Positions 1 to 7,600 of a stretch of 11,289 nucleotides of DNA are shown here, in pieces. The stretch comes from Entophlyctis helioformis. Its lineage: Eukaryota; Chytridiomycota; Chytridiomycetes; Chytridiales; Chytriomycetaceae. The notes below the pieces were generated by a model. The model did not search any database and was not told the DNA's origin. It saw only the letters and a list, made by a program, of their open reading frames with translations. How positions within the stretch are numbered: the stretch's first letter is position 1; each line of letters opens with the position of its first letter. The position numbers and the translations under genes were made by a program. The stretch covers positions 1 through 11,289 of the forward strand of contig JAHLKH010000456.1 of the NCBI GenBank assembly GCA_025526915.1, read 5' to 3'.

Positions 1-28
1 GTAGACAGACATAGGCAGACAGACACAC
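1..28 (-). other. Start of an intron in the left-edge gene
   Basis: Read on the minus strand, the bases after AAG at 31-29 are GTGTGTCTGTCTGCC, a plausible donor followed by GTCT-type repeats. Introns 2 and 3 of the neighbouring Caprin-like gene begin in the same style (GTGCGT followed by GTCT repeats). The acceptor lies outside the window. Confidence 0.4.
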
Positions 29-490
29 CTTGATCGAGGCAAAGTGCGACTGCATGGGCAGCAGGCCAAAGTCGCTGGCATCGGCGGCCGACACGGCGAC
101 GGGCACGGGCACGGGCACGGCCGCAGCGGACGCAGCAGCCGGAGATGCGGTGGACGCAAGCAGAGCGTCGATGGAAGAGGTCGTGCGGGGCACCATGGAC
201 ACGCCGGCCTTGCCCGTCGCTGGTGTTGTCGCTGTCGCTGGTGTTGTTGTCGTCTTTGGGGCAGGTGGTCAGTCGAGGCCGGCGGGGTTTGGCCGCCAGC
301 GGTGTGCAATGATATGGACGCCAAGCGGTGGGCCAGGGCGGCCGCGGCAGAGGCCGAGAGAGGGCCGCTGCTGGCGCGAGCGGCGGGTGCCTGCGCCTGC
401 GCCTGCGCCTTGGAGGGCGGGATGCCAGCGGGGGATGCCAGACGCTGAGCCCGCTATTGCAGCCGAGCCGGGGTTGCTGTGGAGGGACAT
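29..490 (-). CDS. Partial hypothetical low-complexity protein, 5' end only (runs off left edge)
   Basis: I do not recognise this gene. On the minus strand an ATG at 490-488 opens a reading frame rich in Ala, Ser, Pro, Thr and Gln. The most protein-like reading changes frame twice. It starts MSLHSNPGSAAIAG, moves near the five-G run at 430-434 to a frame containing an AQAQAQAP stretch, and returns near the four-G run at 258-261 to a frame containing PRTTSSIDALLAS and DFGLLPMQSHFASIK. The last segment ends exactly at a donor (AAG then GTGTGTC, GT at 28-27, phase 0). After it comes GTCT-type repeat DNA like that in the introns of the next gene, so positions 1-28 are taken as intron. Both frame changes fit one-base homopolymer indels, one extra and one missing. 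Read straight from the ATG, the frame stops at 269-271. An alternative is a first exon further right with an acceptor near 448. The existence of a minus-strand gene is moderately likely; its exact structure is uncertain. Confidence 0.38.
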
Positions 491-558
491 GCGGTGGGTG
501 CTGTTGAGGCGAATGGAATGAGGCGGGGAGAGGAGGCAAGGCGGGCGAGCAGTGTGGA

Positions 559-564
559 TTTATT
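559..564 (-). terminator. AATAAA polyadenylation signal (Caprin-like gene)
   Basis: A perfect AATAAA on the minus strand lies about 265 nt past the TAG stop at 831-829 and 69 nt before the next minus-strand ATG at 490. The same arrangement occurs at the UBFD1/FMP27 junction (AATAAA 56 nt before the next ATG), which supports reading it as a poly(A) signal. An A/T-rich core promoter element of the left-edge gene is the alternative. Confidence 0.5.
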
Positions 565-631
565 GGGGCAGGCGGCCGCGGGTCTGTGCAGAGCCACCGT
601 CGACCACGTCACTCGCGTCGGTCGAGGCAGC

Positions 632-750
632 GGGGGGCGGGGCGGGGGCGAGGGCGAGGCGAGAGCGAGGGCGGGGGCGGATTAGAGGCGGTGTGGGGTC
701 GGTGTGGGGTCGTGGTTGGGTCGTGGGTCGTGGTTGGAGAGAGAGAGAAG
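632..750 (+). repeat. G-rich low-complexity block with short tandem repeats
   Basis: The plus strand carries runs such as GGGGGGCGGGGCGGGGGCG near 631-650. It also has an 11-nt direct repeat GGTGTGGGGTC (690-700 and 701-711), a TCGTGGTTGG repeat (710-719 and 728-737), and a GAGAGAGAGA tract at 737-748. Several G3-G5 runs lie close together, so a G-quadruplex on the plus strand is possible. In the minus-strand transcript this region is C-rich and pyrimidine-rich. Confidence 0.6.
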
Positions 751-828
751 AGGGCAATGGACATCGAGGCGCTTGCTCGTCATGCGAGTCAGTGGGCGAC
801 GGGCGATGCCTTGACGACGTGACGATGT

Positions 829-3302
829 CTACGCACGCGGCGCGGCAGACGGGGCGCTTGCGGTGCCGGCTGGGACGGCGCGCGGCACAAGCGGCTTGCC
901 GGCAAACTTGGCACCGCCCGACGATGGTGCACCACCAGCATGGCCACTGGGACGCTGCTGCTGGTTCTGCTGGCTCTGCTGCTGCTGACCGTTGCTGCCC
1001 TCGGCAAAGTTGCGAGACTGGCGGCGTCGGGGTCCTTGGTGAGGCTGGCCCTGCTGGTAGTGCTGGCGGGGAGCAGCCGAGGGAGCGCTGCCAGACTCGT
1101 CGCGAGGAGCATACGTGCCATCTGCATTCTTGCTGCCGCCACGGCCACGACGGCCGCCACGGCTGCCGCGGAAGAAGGGCTTGCCCTGGCGCTGCTGCTG
1201 GCCAGCCGCCTGCTCAATCTGCTGCTCGGGAGTGAGCGCCGCATCGAGTGGGATGGCGGCGGGGGCTGGAGCTGGACCTGGCGCAGATGCAGGCACAGGT
1301 GCAGTCACCTGCACCTCCTGGGCAACGTGCGGCGGGATCTGCGACACAAACGTGGGCTGCGTCATGGGCGGAGGGAGGCCAGGTGCACCCATCGGCATGG
1401 CGTGCGAGAGCGACGCGTCCGTCATGAGCATCTGGTGCAGCTGGATCTCGAGCTGGTTCTGGGGCGACAGCTGGTGGTAGTGGGGCTGGACGGGCTGGAC
1501 CGGCTGGACGGGCTGGACCGGCCGGATCGGCTGGATGGGCTGCTGGACAAGCGGCACGGCATTGGTGCCTTGTGGTTGCGAATGGATGCAGCACGGTTAG
1601 ATGGATGCACGAGGCAGCAGCAGCAGCATCAAGCAGAGGGGCAGGGCACAAGAGACGAGGCGTGTGTGTGTGTGTGTGTGTGTGGGATATTCAGGTATCA
1701 GGCATGTTGTAACCATTGGGTGTCTTCAAGACTAATCGTTTGATAGAGCATCATCATATCCCACACGGCAGACGGCACCCGGCACACGGCACTCTGCACA
1801 CTCTACAGCCAGCCATGCAAGACCTACACTCACCAAGGACCTCCGAGGGCGTAAAGAAGCTGATGGACGACGGCGTGCGGCTGGCGGCGAGGTGGCCGAC
1901 CTCGGGCTCGACGGCACGGGCAAGCGGGGCCGGCTCAGACTGCTCGGCGGCCGGCTTGTCGGTCACTGACGAGGGGACGTCGACATCGAGCTCAGACAAG
2001 GACGAGGACGCTTGTGCGTTGGCGGTGCCAAACGTGGGGGGAGGGGCGGGCGACACGAGGGTGGTCAGGAGACCGTCGAGGTCGGCATAGGAGAGCGTGG
2101 TGGTCAGGAAGGGCGACGGCGACTTTGCGGCCAGGCGCTCGAGGTGCGAGCGGGACGACTCGACATGGGCGGGCAGGCTGATGGACGCAGTTGGAGCGAG
2201 TGATGGTCAGAAAAAAAGAAAGAGGCGGGCGGGCGGACGGTTTAAATAGGCGAGAGCGACTGCGGCGAGACGACTTACTCTGCGAGGGGCACGCCGGCGC
2301 CGGCAAGGGAAGACTTGAGGGTCAGGAGAGCCTCGAGCTGGTTGCCGGTGAGGGTTGCGGCAGACAGCGGCAGGGCGACGTTGAGGGCGTAGAAGGCGCG
2401 GACGAGGGCGTCGATCTGCAGGCGGAAGTCGGCCTGAGGGCGGTGGCCAGTCACGGGGTCGGTGGGTCGTGTTGGTCGGAGCGTGTCGGTGTCGGTGTCG
2501 GAGAAGCGAGGCAGTTGTGCAGGCGGAGTGAGCGAGAGACAGAGTGTGAGACAGAGTGTGAGACAGACAGACAGGCAGAGTGAGACAGACAGACAGACAG
2601 ACGCACCTTTGCGTTGTCGCGGGCCAGGGCGAGCTGGGCAGCGGCGCGCTGCTCGGCGGCGAGAGCCTGTTTGGCGGAGCGGGCGGCGGCCTGGGGATGG
2701 TGCGAGACACGAGAGACACGCACGAGTCGGACAGAGACAAGGGTGTGAGACACACACGAGACAGACACGAGAGACAGACAGACAGAGAGACAGACAGACA
2801 GAGAGACAGCAGACACACGCACCTCGGACTCGAGCGAGGCAATCAGCTTGCAGGCGTCTTCGAGCTCGCGGATGGCGGCCAGCAGCTCGGGCTTGCGCTG
2901 CAGGGCCAGCAGCTGGTCGGGGTTGAGGTCGCGGGCGTCGGCCTCTTCGTTGCGCTCGATCTTGGACTGTGAGCGTTGCCGAGTGGGCGGTTGCAGAAGG
3001 TGTCGGTGTTGGTAGTGGGTGGAGCAGCCGTGGTCGGTGAGCAAGACTGGACAGCCAGGCGTGGACAGCCAGGGACAGGCAGGCAGATACACACAGACAC
3101 AACGCACCAGTCGCTTCCGGAGCGTCTTGATGCGCTTGGCCACGGCGTCGGTCATGGGCGGCGGGGCATCCGAGACCGCCTGTTCGAGGGCCTGTTGCTG
3201 CTCTTGCTCTTGCTGCTCTTGCTGCTGCTTCAGGGCCAGCTGCTCTTGCTGCTCTTGCTCATGCTGCAGACGCAGACGCTCTCGTTGCGCTCGCTTGCCC
3301 AT
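829..3302 (-). CDS. Caprin-like RNA-granule protein, six exons, 553 aa
   Basis: Spliced exons on the minus strand: 3302-3108, 2966-2823, 2690-2607, 2433-2279, 2177-1834 and 1568-829 (TAG stop 831-829). Total is 1662 nt, with matching phases at every junction (0,0,0,2,1). The ATG at 3302 is the first in frame and has a strong context (A at -3, G at +4). Residues 1-48 are Q/E-rich. About 50-141 form a charged coiled coil with KRIKTLRKRLSKIERN and DLNPDQLLAL, resembling the Caprin homology region (basic helix, then a conserved LNxDQLxAL segment). Residues 142-260 are helical. Residues 296-307 read SSISFFTPSEVL, placed like the short G3BP-binding aromatic motif of animal Caprin. The tail holds PVQ repeats (about 318-336), an RGG box (about 441-452) and Q-rich stretches. 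Animal Caprins bind mRNA and G3BP in cytoplasmic stress granules. The same role here is inference from architecture. Human Caprin-1 is 709 aa, so this one is shorter. An unrelated coiled-coil/RGG protein remains possible. Confidence 0.7.
1483..1536 (-). repeat. 9-bp tandem repeat coding for PVQ units
   Basis: Six consecutive 9-nt units (plus strand variants GGGCTGGAC, CGGCTGGAC, CGGCCGGAT and CGGCTGGAT) lie in the last exon of the Caprin-like gene. They translate on the minus strand to a run of P-[IV]-[QR] tripeptides. The unit length keeps frame, so copy number can change without breaking the protein. Confidence 0.85.
1569..1833 (-). other. Intron 5 of the Caprin-like gene (265 nt) with a CA/TG microsatellite
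   Basis: The donor GTGAGT follows exon 5 at 1834. A CTAAC branch-like motif sits upstream of the acceptor, which reads CACAAG before 1568. Both flanking exons are phase 1 (G plus GC makes Gly). The intron contains an uninterrupted TG/CA run at 1662-1684 and a CAG/CTG run near 1613-1628. It separates the FFTPSEVL motif from the PVQ/RGG tail. Confidence 0.8.
1662..1684 (+). repeat. Dinucleotide microsatellite (GT)11.5
   Basis: An uninterrupted 23-nt GT run on the plus strand, CA in the transcript, inside intron 5 of the Caprin-like gene. Confidence 0.95.
2535..2604 (+). repeat. GACA-type tetranucleotide repeats in Caprin-like intron 3
   Basis: A 12-nt unit GAGACAGAGTGT is followed by runs of GACA on the plus strand (GTCT in the transcript). 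It fills the 5' part of intron 3 (2606-2434) right after the GTGCGT donor. The block also runs open as Cys/Leu/Ser/Val-rich nonsense on the minus strand, which confirms that it is intron. Confidence 0.85.
2702..2815 (+). repeat. GACA/GAGA repeats filling Caprin-like intron 2
   Basis: Nearly the whole 132-nt intron 2 (2822-2691) consists of GACA, GAGA and CACGAGA units, pyrimidine-rich GTCT in the transcript, between a GTGCGT donor and a CCCCAG acceptor. The two flanking exons join in phase 0. Confidence 0.85.
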
Positions 3303-3408
3303 GCTTGCTTGCTTGGAGTGGTTTCTGAGGAGTGGATGAGATGAGAGAGTCTTGGAGAGAGACTTGGAGAGTCCTGGAGAGCCTTGGAGATCTCGCTCGT
3401 CACCACCA
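3303..3408. promoter_or_regulatory. Compact divergent promoter between the Caprin-like gene and UBFD1
   Basis: The Caprin-like ATG (minus, 3302) and the inferred UBFD1 ATG (plus, 3409) face away from each other across 106 bp. The gap contains four near-identical 10-12-nt units around CTTGGAGA (about 3349-3390). No clear TATA box is visible. If UBFD1 really starts at 3409, transcripts of both genes must begin in or across this segment, so their 5' ends probably overlap. Confidence 0.4.
3349..3390 (+). repeat. Short tandem CTTGGAGA repeats
   Basis: CTTGGAGA recurs at 3351-3358, 3363-3370 and 3383-3390, with CCTGGAGA at 3373-3380. The last three units are spaced exactly 10 nt apart. They lie in the putative divergent promoter, where they could be repeated protein-binding sites or plain low complexity. 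Confidence 0.7.
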
Positions 3409-4422
3409 ATGATCTCGGGCTCGCTGGCCGCGTCGCTCGACGCCGGTGCGTGCGTGCGTGGAGTGGTTGGACTGTGTGGCTGTTGGTTGGTGTTGGGGCT
3501 GTGGGCTCTTGGGGCGGCGGGGTCCAGTAGACTGTGCACTAGGCACTCTCTGTAAAGACGCTCTCTCTCTGTAAAAGGCGCTCTCTGTAAAGACACCAGA
3601 GACTGGCTGGCTGACTGACTCGGCCCTCAGAGGCAGTGCACGCTGACAAGGACCACACTGGCACCGCAGACAACGCTCCCGCAGAGACCACGGCGTTCAA
3701 GGTCGTGCACGGCAAGACCACCCACTCGCTGTCCATGGCCCCCTCGGCCCTCGTCGCCGACCTGCGTGCCCGGCTGGCCGCCATGTCCGGCATCGACCCC
3801 CCGCTGCTCAAGCTGCTCTTCAGAGGCGTGCTCAAGGACTCGCAGACCCTGGCTGCCGCTGGCATCCGCGACGGCTGCAAGGTCGTCATGATGGCCTCGA
3901 CCGCTCAGGACATTCTGCGTGTCACCACCGCAGCCCCGGCCTCGGCCGCTTCGGCCCTGCTGGCTGCCGTCAACACCCCAAAGGAGCCGCTGTCTGCCAT
4001 GCCCGTAAGCCTGTCCGCGTCTCGCCCTGTAAAATGGCACAGCGCGCTGACACACTCTCACACTCGCGACGCAGGAGCACAAAAAGGTCATTGACAAGGG
4101 CCGGCCCGCAGACGCCGAGGTGGGCGTGCGCAACGCCGACCAGCCGCTGCCCGAGCGCGGCCTCGTGGGGCTGCTCAACGCGTGGGGCGCCAAGACGCGG
4201 CTCGCGCTGCGGCTCGAGCTGGACCAGGTCTGGATCTCGACCAACGACTACTCCAAGAAGATTGACATTCCCAGCATCCGCGGCGTCGTCGCCGAGCCCA
4301 TTGCCGGCATGGAAGAGTACTGGCTGCTGGGCCTGCAGCTCGGCCCGACCGCAAAGTCGCTGTACTGGCTGTACTTTGTGCCCGCCCAGTACGTGCGCCA
4401 CATCCGCCGCTCGCTGCAGTGA
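3409..4422 (+). CDS. UBFD1: UBFD1-type ubiquitin-like domain protein, three exons, 252 aa
   Basis: Exons 3409-3445 (inferred), 3631-4004 and 4075-4422 total 759 nt. Residues 35-102 form a ubiquitin fold: FKVVHGKTTHSL for strands 1-2, the VADLRARLAAMSGI helix, then KLLFRGVLKDSQTL, which matches ubiquitin's KLIFAGKQLEDGRTL region. There is no terminal di-glycine, so it is a built-in domain and not a modifier. Residues 138-252 form the UBFD1 C-terminal module: LPERGLVGLLNAWGAKTRL, ELDQVWIS, YWLLGLQLG, YWLYFVP. Intron 2 (4005-4074) has GTAAGC, a CTGAC branch-like site at 4047-4051 and GCAG, phase 0. The coding exon at 3631 has no ATG before the fold. The nearest upstream ATG, at 3409, gives 12 codons ending at a GTGCGT donor (3446). 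It joins in phase 1 to the acceptor at 3630 (or 3636), with CTGAC just upstream. UBFD1 proteins are reported to bind polyubiquitin; the exact cellular role is poorly defined. Human UBFD1 is about 309 aa. Confidence 0.88.
3446..3630 (+). other. Inferred intron 1 of UBFD1 (185 nt)
   Basis: The donor GTGCGT at 3446 follows a 37-nt first exon (phase 1). CTGACTGAC at 3611-3619 and CTCAG at 3626-3630 form the branch and acceptor. A second in-phase AG at 3635-3636 would drop two residues. No ATG exists between 3412 and the ubiquitin fold, so some upstream splice, or a non-ATG start, is required. The intron holds three copies of CTCTCTGTAAA (about 3546-3592). Confidence 0.55.
3546..3592 (+). repeat. 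Three copies of a CTCTCTGTAAAG-like unit
   Basis: CTCTCTGTAAAG occurs at 3546-3557 and 3581-3592, with an expanded CTCTCTCTCTGTAAAAG between them, inside the inferred UBFD1 intron 1. Each unit ends in a GTAAA that resembles a weak 5' splice site. Confidence 0.75.
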
Positions 4423-4555
4423 GCCGCTGCAGTGTGCTGCTGCCCGCTGCCCGCGATCGCTGCCTGTTGGCTGCCTGCCGCCCTGCACACATGCGATCAC
4501 GCACGCATGGACGTATGTTTGTATGTAGCCATGTACGTGTCCGTCTCTGGCCTGC

Positions 4556-4561
4556 AATAAA
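4556..4561 (+). terminator. AATAAA polyadenylation signal of UBFD1
   Basis: A perfect AATAAA lies 134 nt after the UBFD1 stop (4420-4422), preceded by a GT-rich stretch (about 4513-4540). The next gene's ATG follows only 55 nt later, so the cleavage site must lie in or next to the FMP27 5' leader. Confidence 0.7.
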
Positions 4562-4616
4562 CGCCAGTTTGTCTGTTACGTGGCATCAACAGCAGCACCA
4601 GCAGCAGCACTTGCAC

Positions 4617-7600
4617 ATGGCAACACCCGCAAACACGGCCGTGACGCTGCTCGGCATGCTGCTCGTGGCCTTTCTGGCTGCCGGCGTGGCCATCGCGCTG
4701 GCCCTGCGTCTGGCCGCCAGGCGTCTGGGCCTGACCGTGCAGCAGGTCGGCCTCGGCGGCCTGGCTGGCCTGGCAACCTCGCGGCCCATCCCGCTCGTGC
4801 AGCGCACTACAACCACCACCAACGGCACCACCACCAACAGCACCACCACCAACAGCACCAACACCTCCAGCCAGCTGCATGCGTCGCTGCAGAGCCTGCA
4901 GGTCGGTGCGCTGGGCGTGCAGCTCGGCTGGCGGCCCGACTCGCTCGGCTTCGTTGCGCTGTACGTCCACGACGTCGCTGCCGTCGTTCGCGTCCTGCCA
5001 CCTCCACCTCCACCACCAGAACCTGCGCCAACAACACCCGCAGCTGCCCCTGCCACTACGCCTGCCACTACGCCTGCCTCTACAACTGCACCACCAGCAC
5101 ATGCATCGACTGACCCGTCGCTGCCGGGCCGTCTGTTCGTGGGATCGGCCTTGGACGCCGCGGCCCCTGAGATGCCGTTTCTTCCCGGCGGCACCGCTTC
5201 GTGGCACTCGCCCACCACGGCAGACAGCCACTACTCGGGCCACTCGTCGTCAGCCTCTGAGCCTCCGTCGCCTACAACTCCTGGCCCCTTGTTTGCTCTT
5301 GGTGCCAGCAACAGCAACGGCAGCAGCAGCAGCAGCGATCCATCCTCGGCTTCAACTGCACCGGCGCATCCAGCGGCTGCTGCTTCTGCTGCACGTCCGT
5401 CGCGTCTGCCGCGCCGTCTGCCGCGTCCGTCGCCTGCCATGATCCTGTCGCAGGTCTGGCTCCTCTTGACCAACACCTTTGTGCAGTGGATCATCGCCCT
5501 CGTGGCAGTCGACTTGGCCCGTATCACCATTGTCATCGAGTCAGAAGACGGCCCCATCTGCGAGGCGTACATCCAGGAAGCAACGCTCGCGTCTGTGGTG
5601 CCCATGTCGCTGCCCAGCACGCCGTCGGAAGCGGGTGATGGCTCAGCATCTGGACAGACGCCCACGGCTGCTACTCTCGACAATGCCATGGACGCAAGCT
5701 CGACCGTCGATGGCAGCGACTATGGTGGCAATCAGCACCACGCTGACAGTGCCGCGTCGGGGCAGCCGCCTCAGCAGCCATCACCGCCGGCAGCAGCAGC
5801 CACCGAAGCAGCAGCACCAGCAGCCAGGCCAAACCAGCCGTCAAATCCATCCTCGTTCAGCTGCGTCCAGCACTTTATCGACAAAGGCGCCATCCCAGCC
5901 ACCTCAAAGAGTGCCCTCGAGCTGGCGTTGGTCGTGTCGCCGTGGCTTGTGCGGACGTGTTCCAGCGCGCCGCAGAACGTGGTCGAGTTTGAGCACGAGA
6001 CGCGTTTCGCCGTCGCCATCGTGCGGTCGTCCTGGAACAGCTTCCTGGTTGCCTATGCACACATTGGCCACCCGACTCTTCGCGTGTCAGAGTTTCTGGC
6101 CGTCCAGCAGATCTTGAAACGCCTGCTGCCACAAACCCCTGCGCCTGTGTCCGCACCTGCGTCTGCGTCTCCAGCACCCGACACGGCAAACGGCCAGCAT
6201 CAGCACGCGGCCGCACCATCAGCACCGTCTGGGGCTGCAACAACCAGAAAGGAGCCAATGCCGCTCAAGCAGCTGCTGGACCTGCTCGACGGCATCGTGC
6301 GGCTGTCGCCTCGCTTTGCGTTTGAGATTGAGCATCTGGCGCTCATCCACTCGCTCGACTCGCCCGACGCCATGGCGTCTTCGACGAGCAGCCTGTTGCA
6401 CAGCTTGGGCCTCGACCGCGGCGGTCCCAACACCAACACCAACACCAACACCAACACCAACACCGGCAGCAGCAGCAACACCGACTACACACAAGCCACA
6501 TCCAAGACGTCCTCGTTCAACCTCATTGCCATGGTCAAGTCCGTGTCCGGATTCGTCGGCGTGGAAAAAGACCCCGGCCGGCGCAAACTGCCGCGGCGGA
6601 TCGATGCCCACGTGCAGTGCGACGGCGTGGCTCTGGACATCATGACCCTCGGCGAGTCCAAACACGTCTCGCATGTCGCGTCGCTGTCGTCGCTCCATCT
6701 GGCGGCCGGCTTTGCCCAGGGATCGACGCCGGGCGTGTGCACGCTCAACGCCGATGCGCGTGTCGTGTCGCCGCATGTGGTGGCTGATGTCCATGCCGTG
6801 CGTGTCGGCGTCCTGGTTGCGTCGTGGGTGGAGGCTGGTCGCGTGGCGGCGGCGGCAGCAGCAGCAGCAGCAGCGAGTGGTGGTGGGCAGACGGCCCACA
6901 AGACAGGCAGCAAAAGAGCGTCGGCTGCGGAACGTCCGGTGCCAATTGATGTTGTTGCGGGGCTGTCGCTGCTATCGGCACCGTTTGATCGCCTGGATTT
7001 CACTGGCAAAGTGAGCGTCACGGACGCGCTTGTAGGTGTCTTGGTGCCCAACCTGGACTCGCCGGATGGCGGTGGCAGTGGCAGTGGTCGTCGAGAGAGC
7101 AGCAGCAACATGCACCATCATCGCGATTCACGGGCGTCGCGTCATACACCAAACAGCAACAGCAGCAACAACGGTGGCATGCCGGTTGCGACGCTGGTTG
7201 CTGTTGCGCTCCAGTCGGTTGTGCTAACGGTCAAAGCGCCATTGACGATTCCGCTGCCGGCCGTGGATGCTTCGCAGTCGCTGCTCGACCGCGTCTCGGC
7301 ATCCACCGAGATCCTGTCGGTGCATTTCACGGATCTGGCGCTCGTCGCACAGCCGCGCATGCACGAGCCGTCGTCCACCAGCAGCGCCAGCGACCGCCGT
7401 GCGAGTATGCGGCGTCGGCAGCACCGTTTGCGCCAGCAGGTGCGACCGCCGGTGTTGCTGCGGCTGCCTATGAGCGGTTGGTGTCCCTGCCGCACATTTC
7501 GCTGGACGGCCTCGTCGGCATCGCGTTGGGTGTCGTCAACGTGGACGCTGCGCTGGACGTTGGTGTCGTGACGGTGGATCTGTCGTGGCTGGCCACCAGC

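Larger units (their letters stand above)
491..828. other. Intergenic gap / probable 3' UTR of the Caprin-like gene
   Basis: This is the 338-bp gap between the stop of the minus-strand gene at 829 and the start of the next minus-strand gene at 490. It holds a G-rich (C-rich on the transcribed strand) repeat block at about 630-750 and an AATAAA on the minus strand at 564-559. Open frames cross it on both strands, including 65 codons on the minus strand (560-757). Their composition simply follows the GC-rich repeats, so I do not call them genes. Confidence 0.5.

Noticed and set aside
30..521. Plus-strand frame with Thr-Gly and Ala-rich repeats
   Set aside because: Its features mirror minus-strand Ala/Pro/Val/Thr coding. 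The minus strand ends at a proper donor whereas the plus frame turns Arg/Trp/Cys-rich, although a plus-strand gene is not fully excluded.
940..1743. 267-codon plus-strand frame with hydrophobic Leu/Val/Ala stretches
   Set aside because: It is the antisense shadow of the last Caprin-like exon and intron 5. Its Leu runs come from CTG repeats that encode Gln on the minus strand.
2247..2258. TTTAAATA as a TATA box of another promoter
   Set aside because: It lies inside intron 4 of the Caprin-like gene between a GTAAGT donor and a CATCAG acceptor, with no start codon or gene placed to use it.
2535..2820. Regular GACA repeats as a possible CRISPR-like array
   Set aside because: The units are 4-12 nt with no unique spacers and sit inside eukaryotic introns; they are plain microsatellites.
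2451..3596. Continuous 381-codon minus-strand frame across three exons
   Set aside because: It includes Cys/Val/Ser/Leu-rich translations of introns 1-3 (GTCT repeats) between good GTGCGT donors and CAG acceptors. Splicing gives a coherent protein, and upstream of 3302 there is no ATG.
4806..4866. Asn/Thr-rich tract as a prion-like or adhesin domain
   Set aside because: It is short and follows a membrane anchor within FMP27; a linker is the simpler reading.
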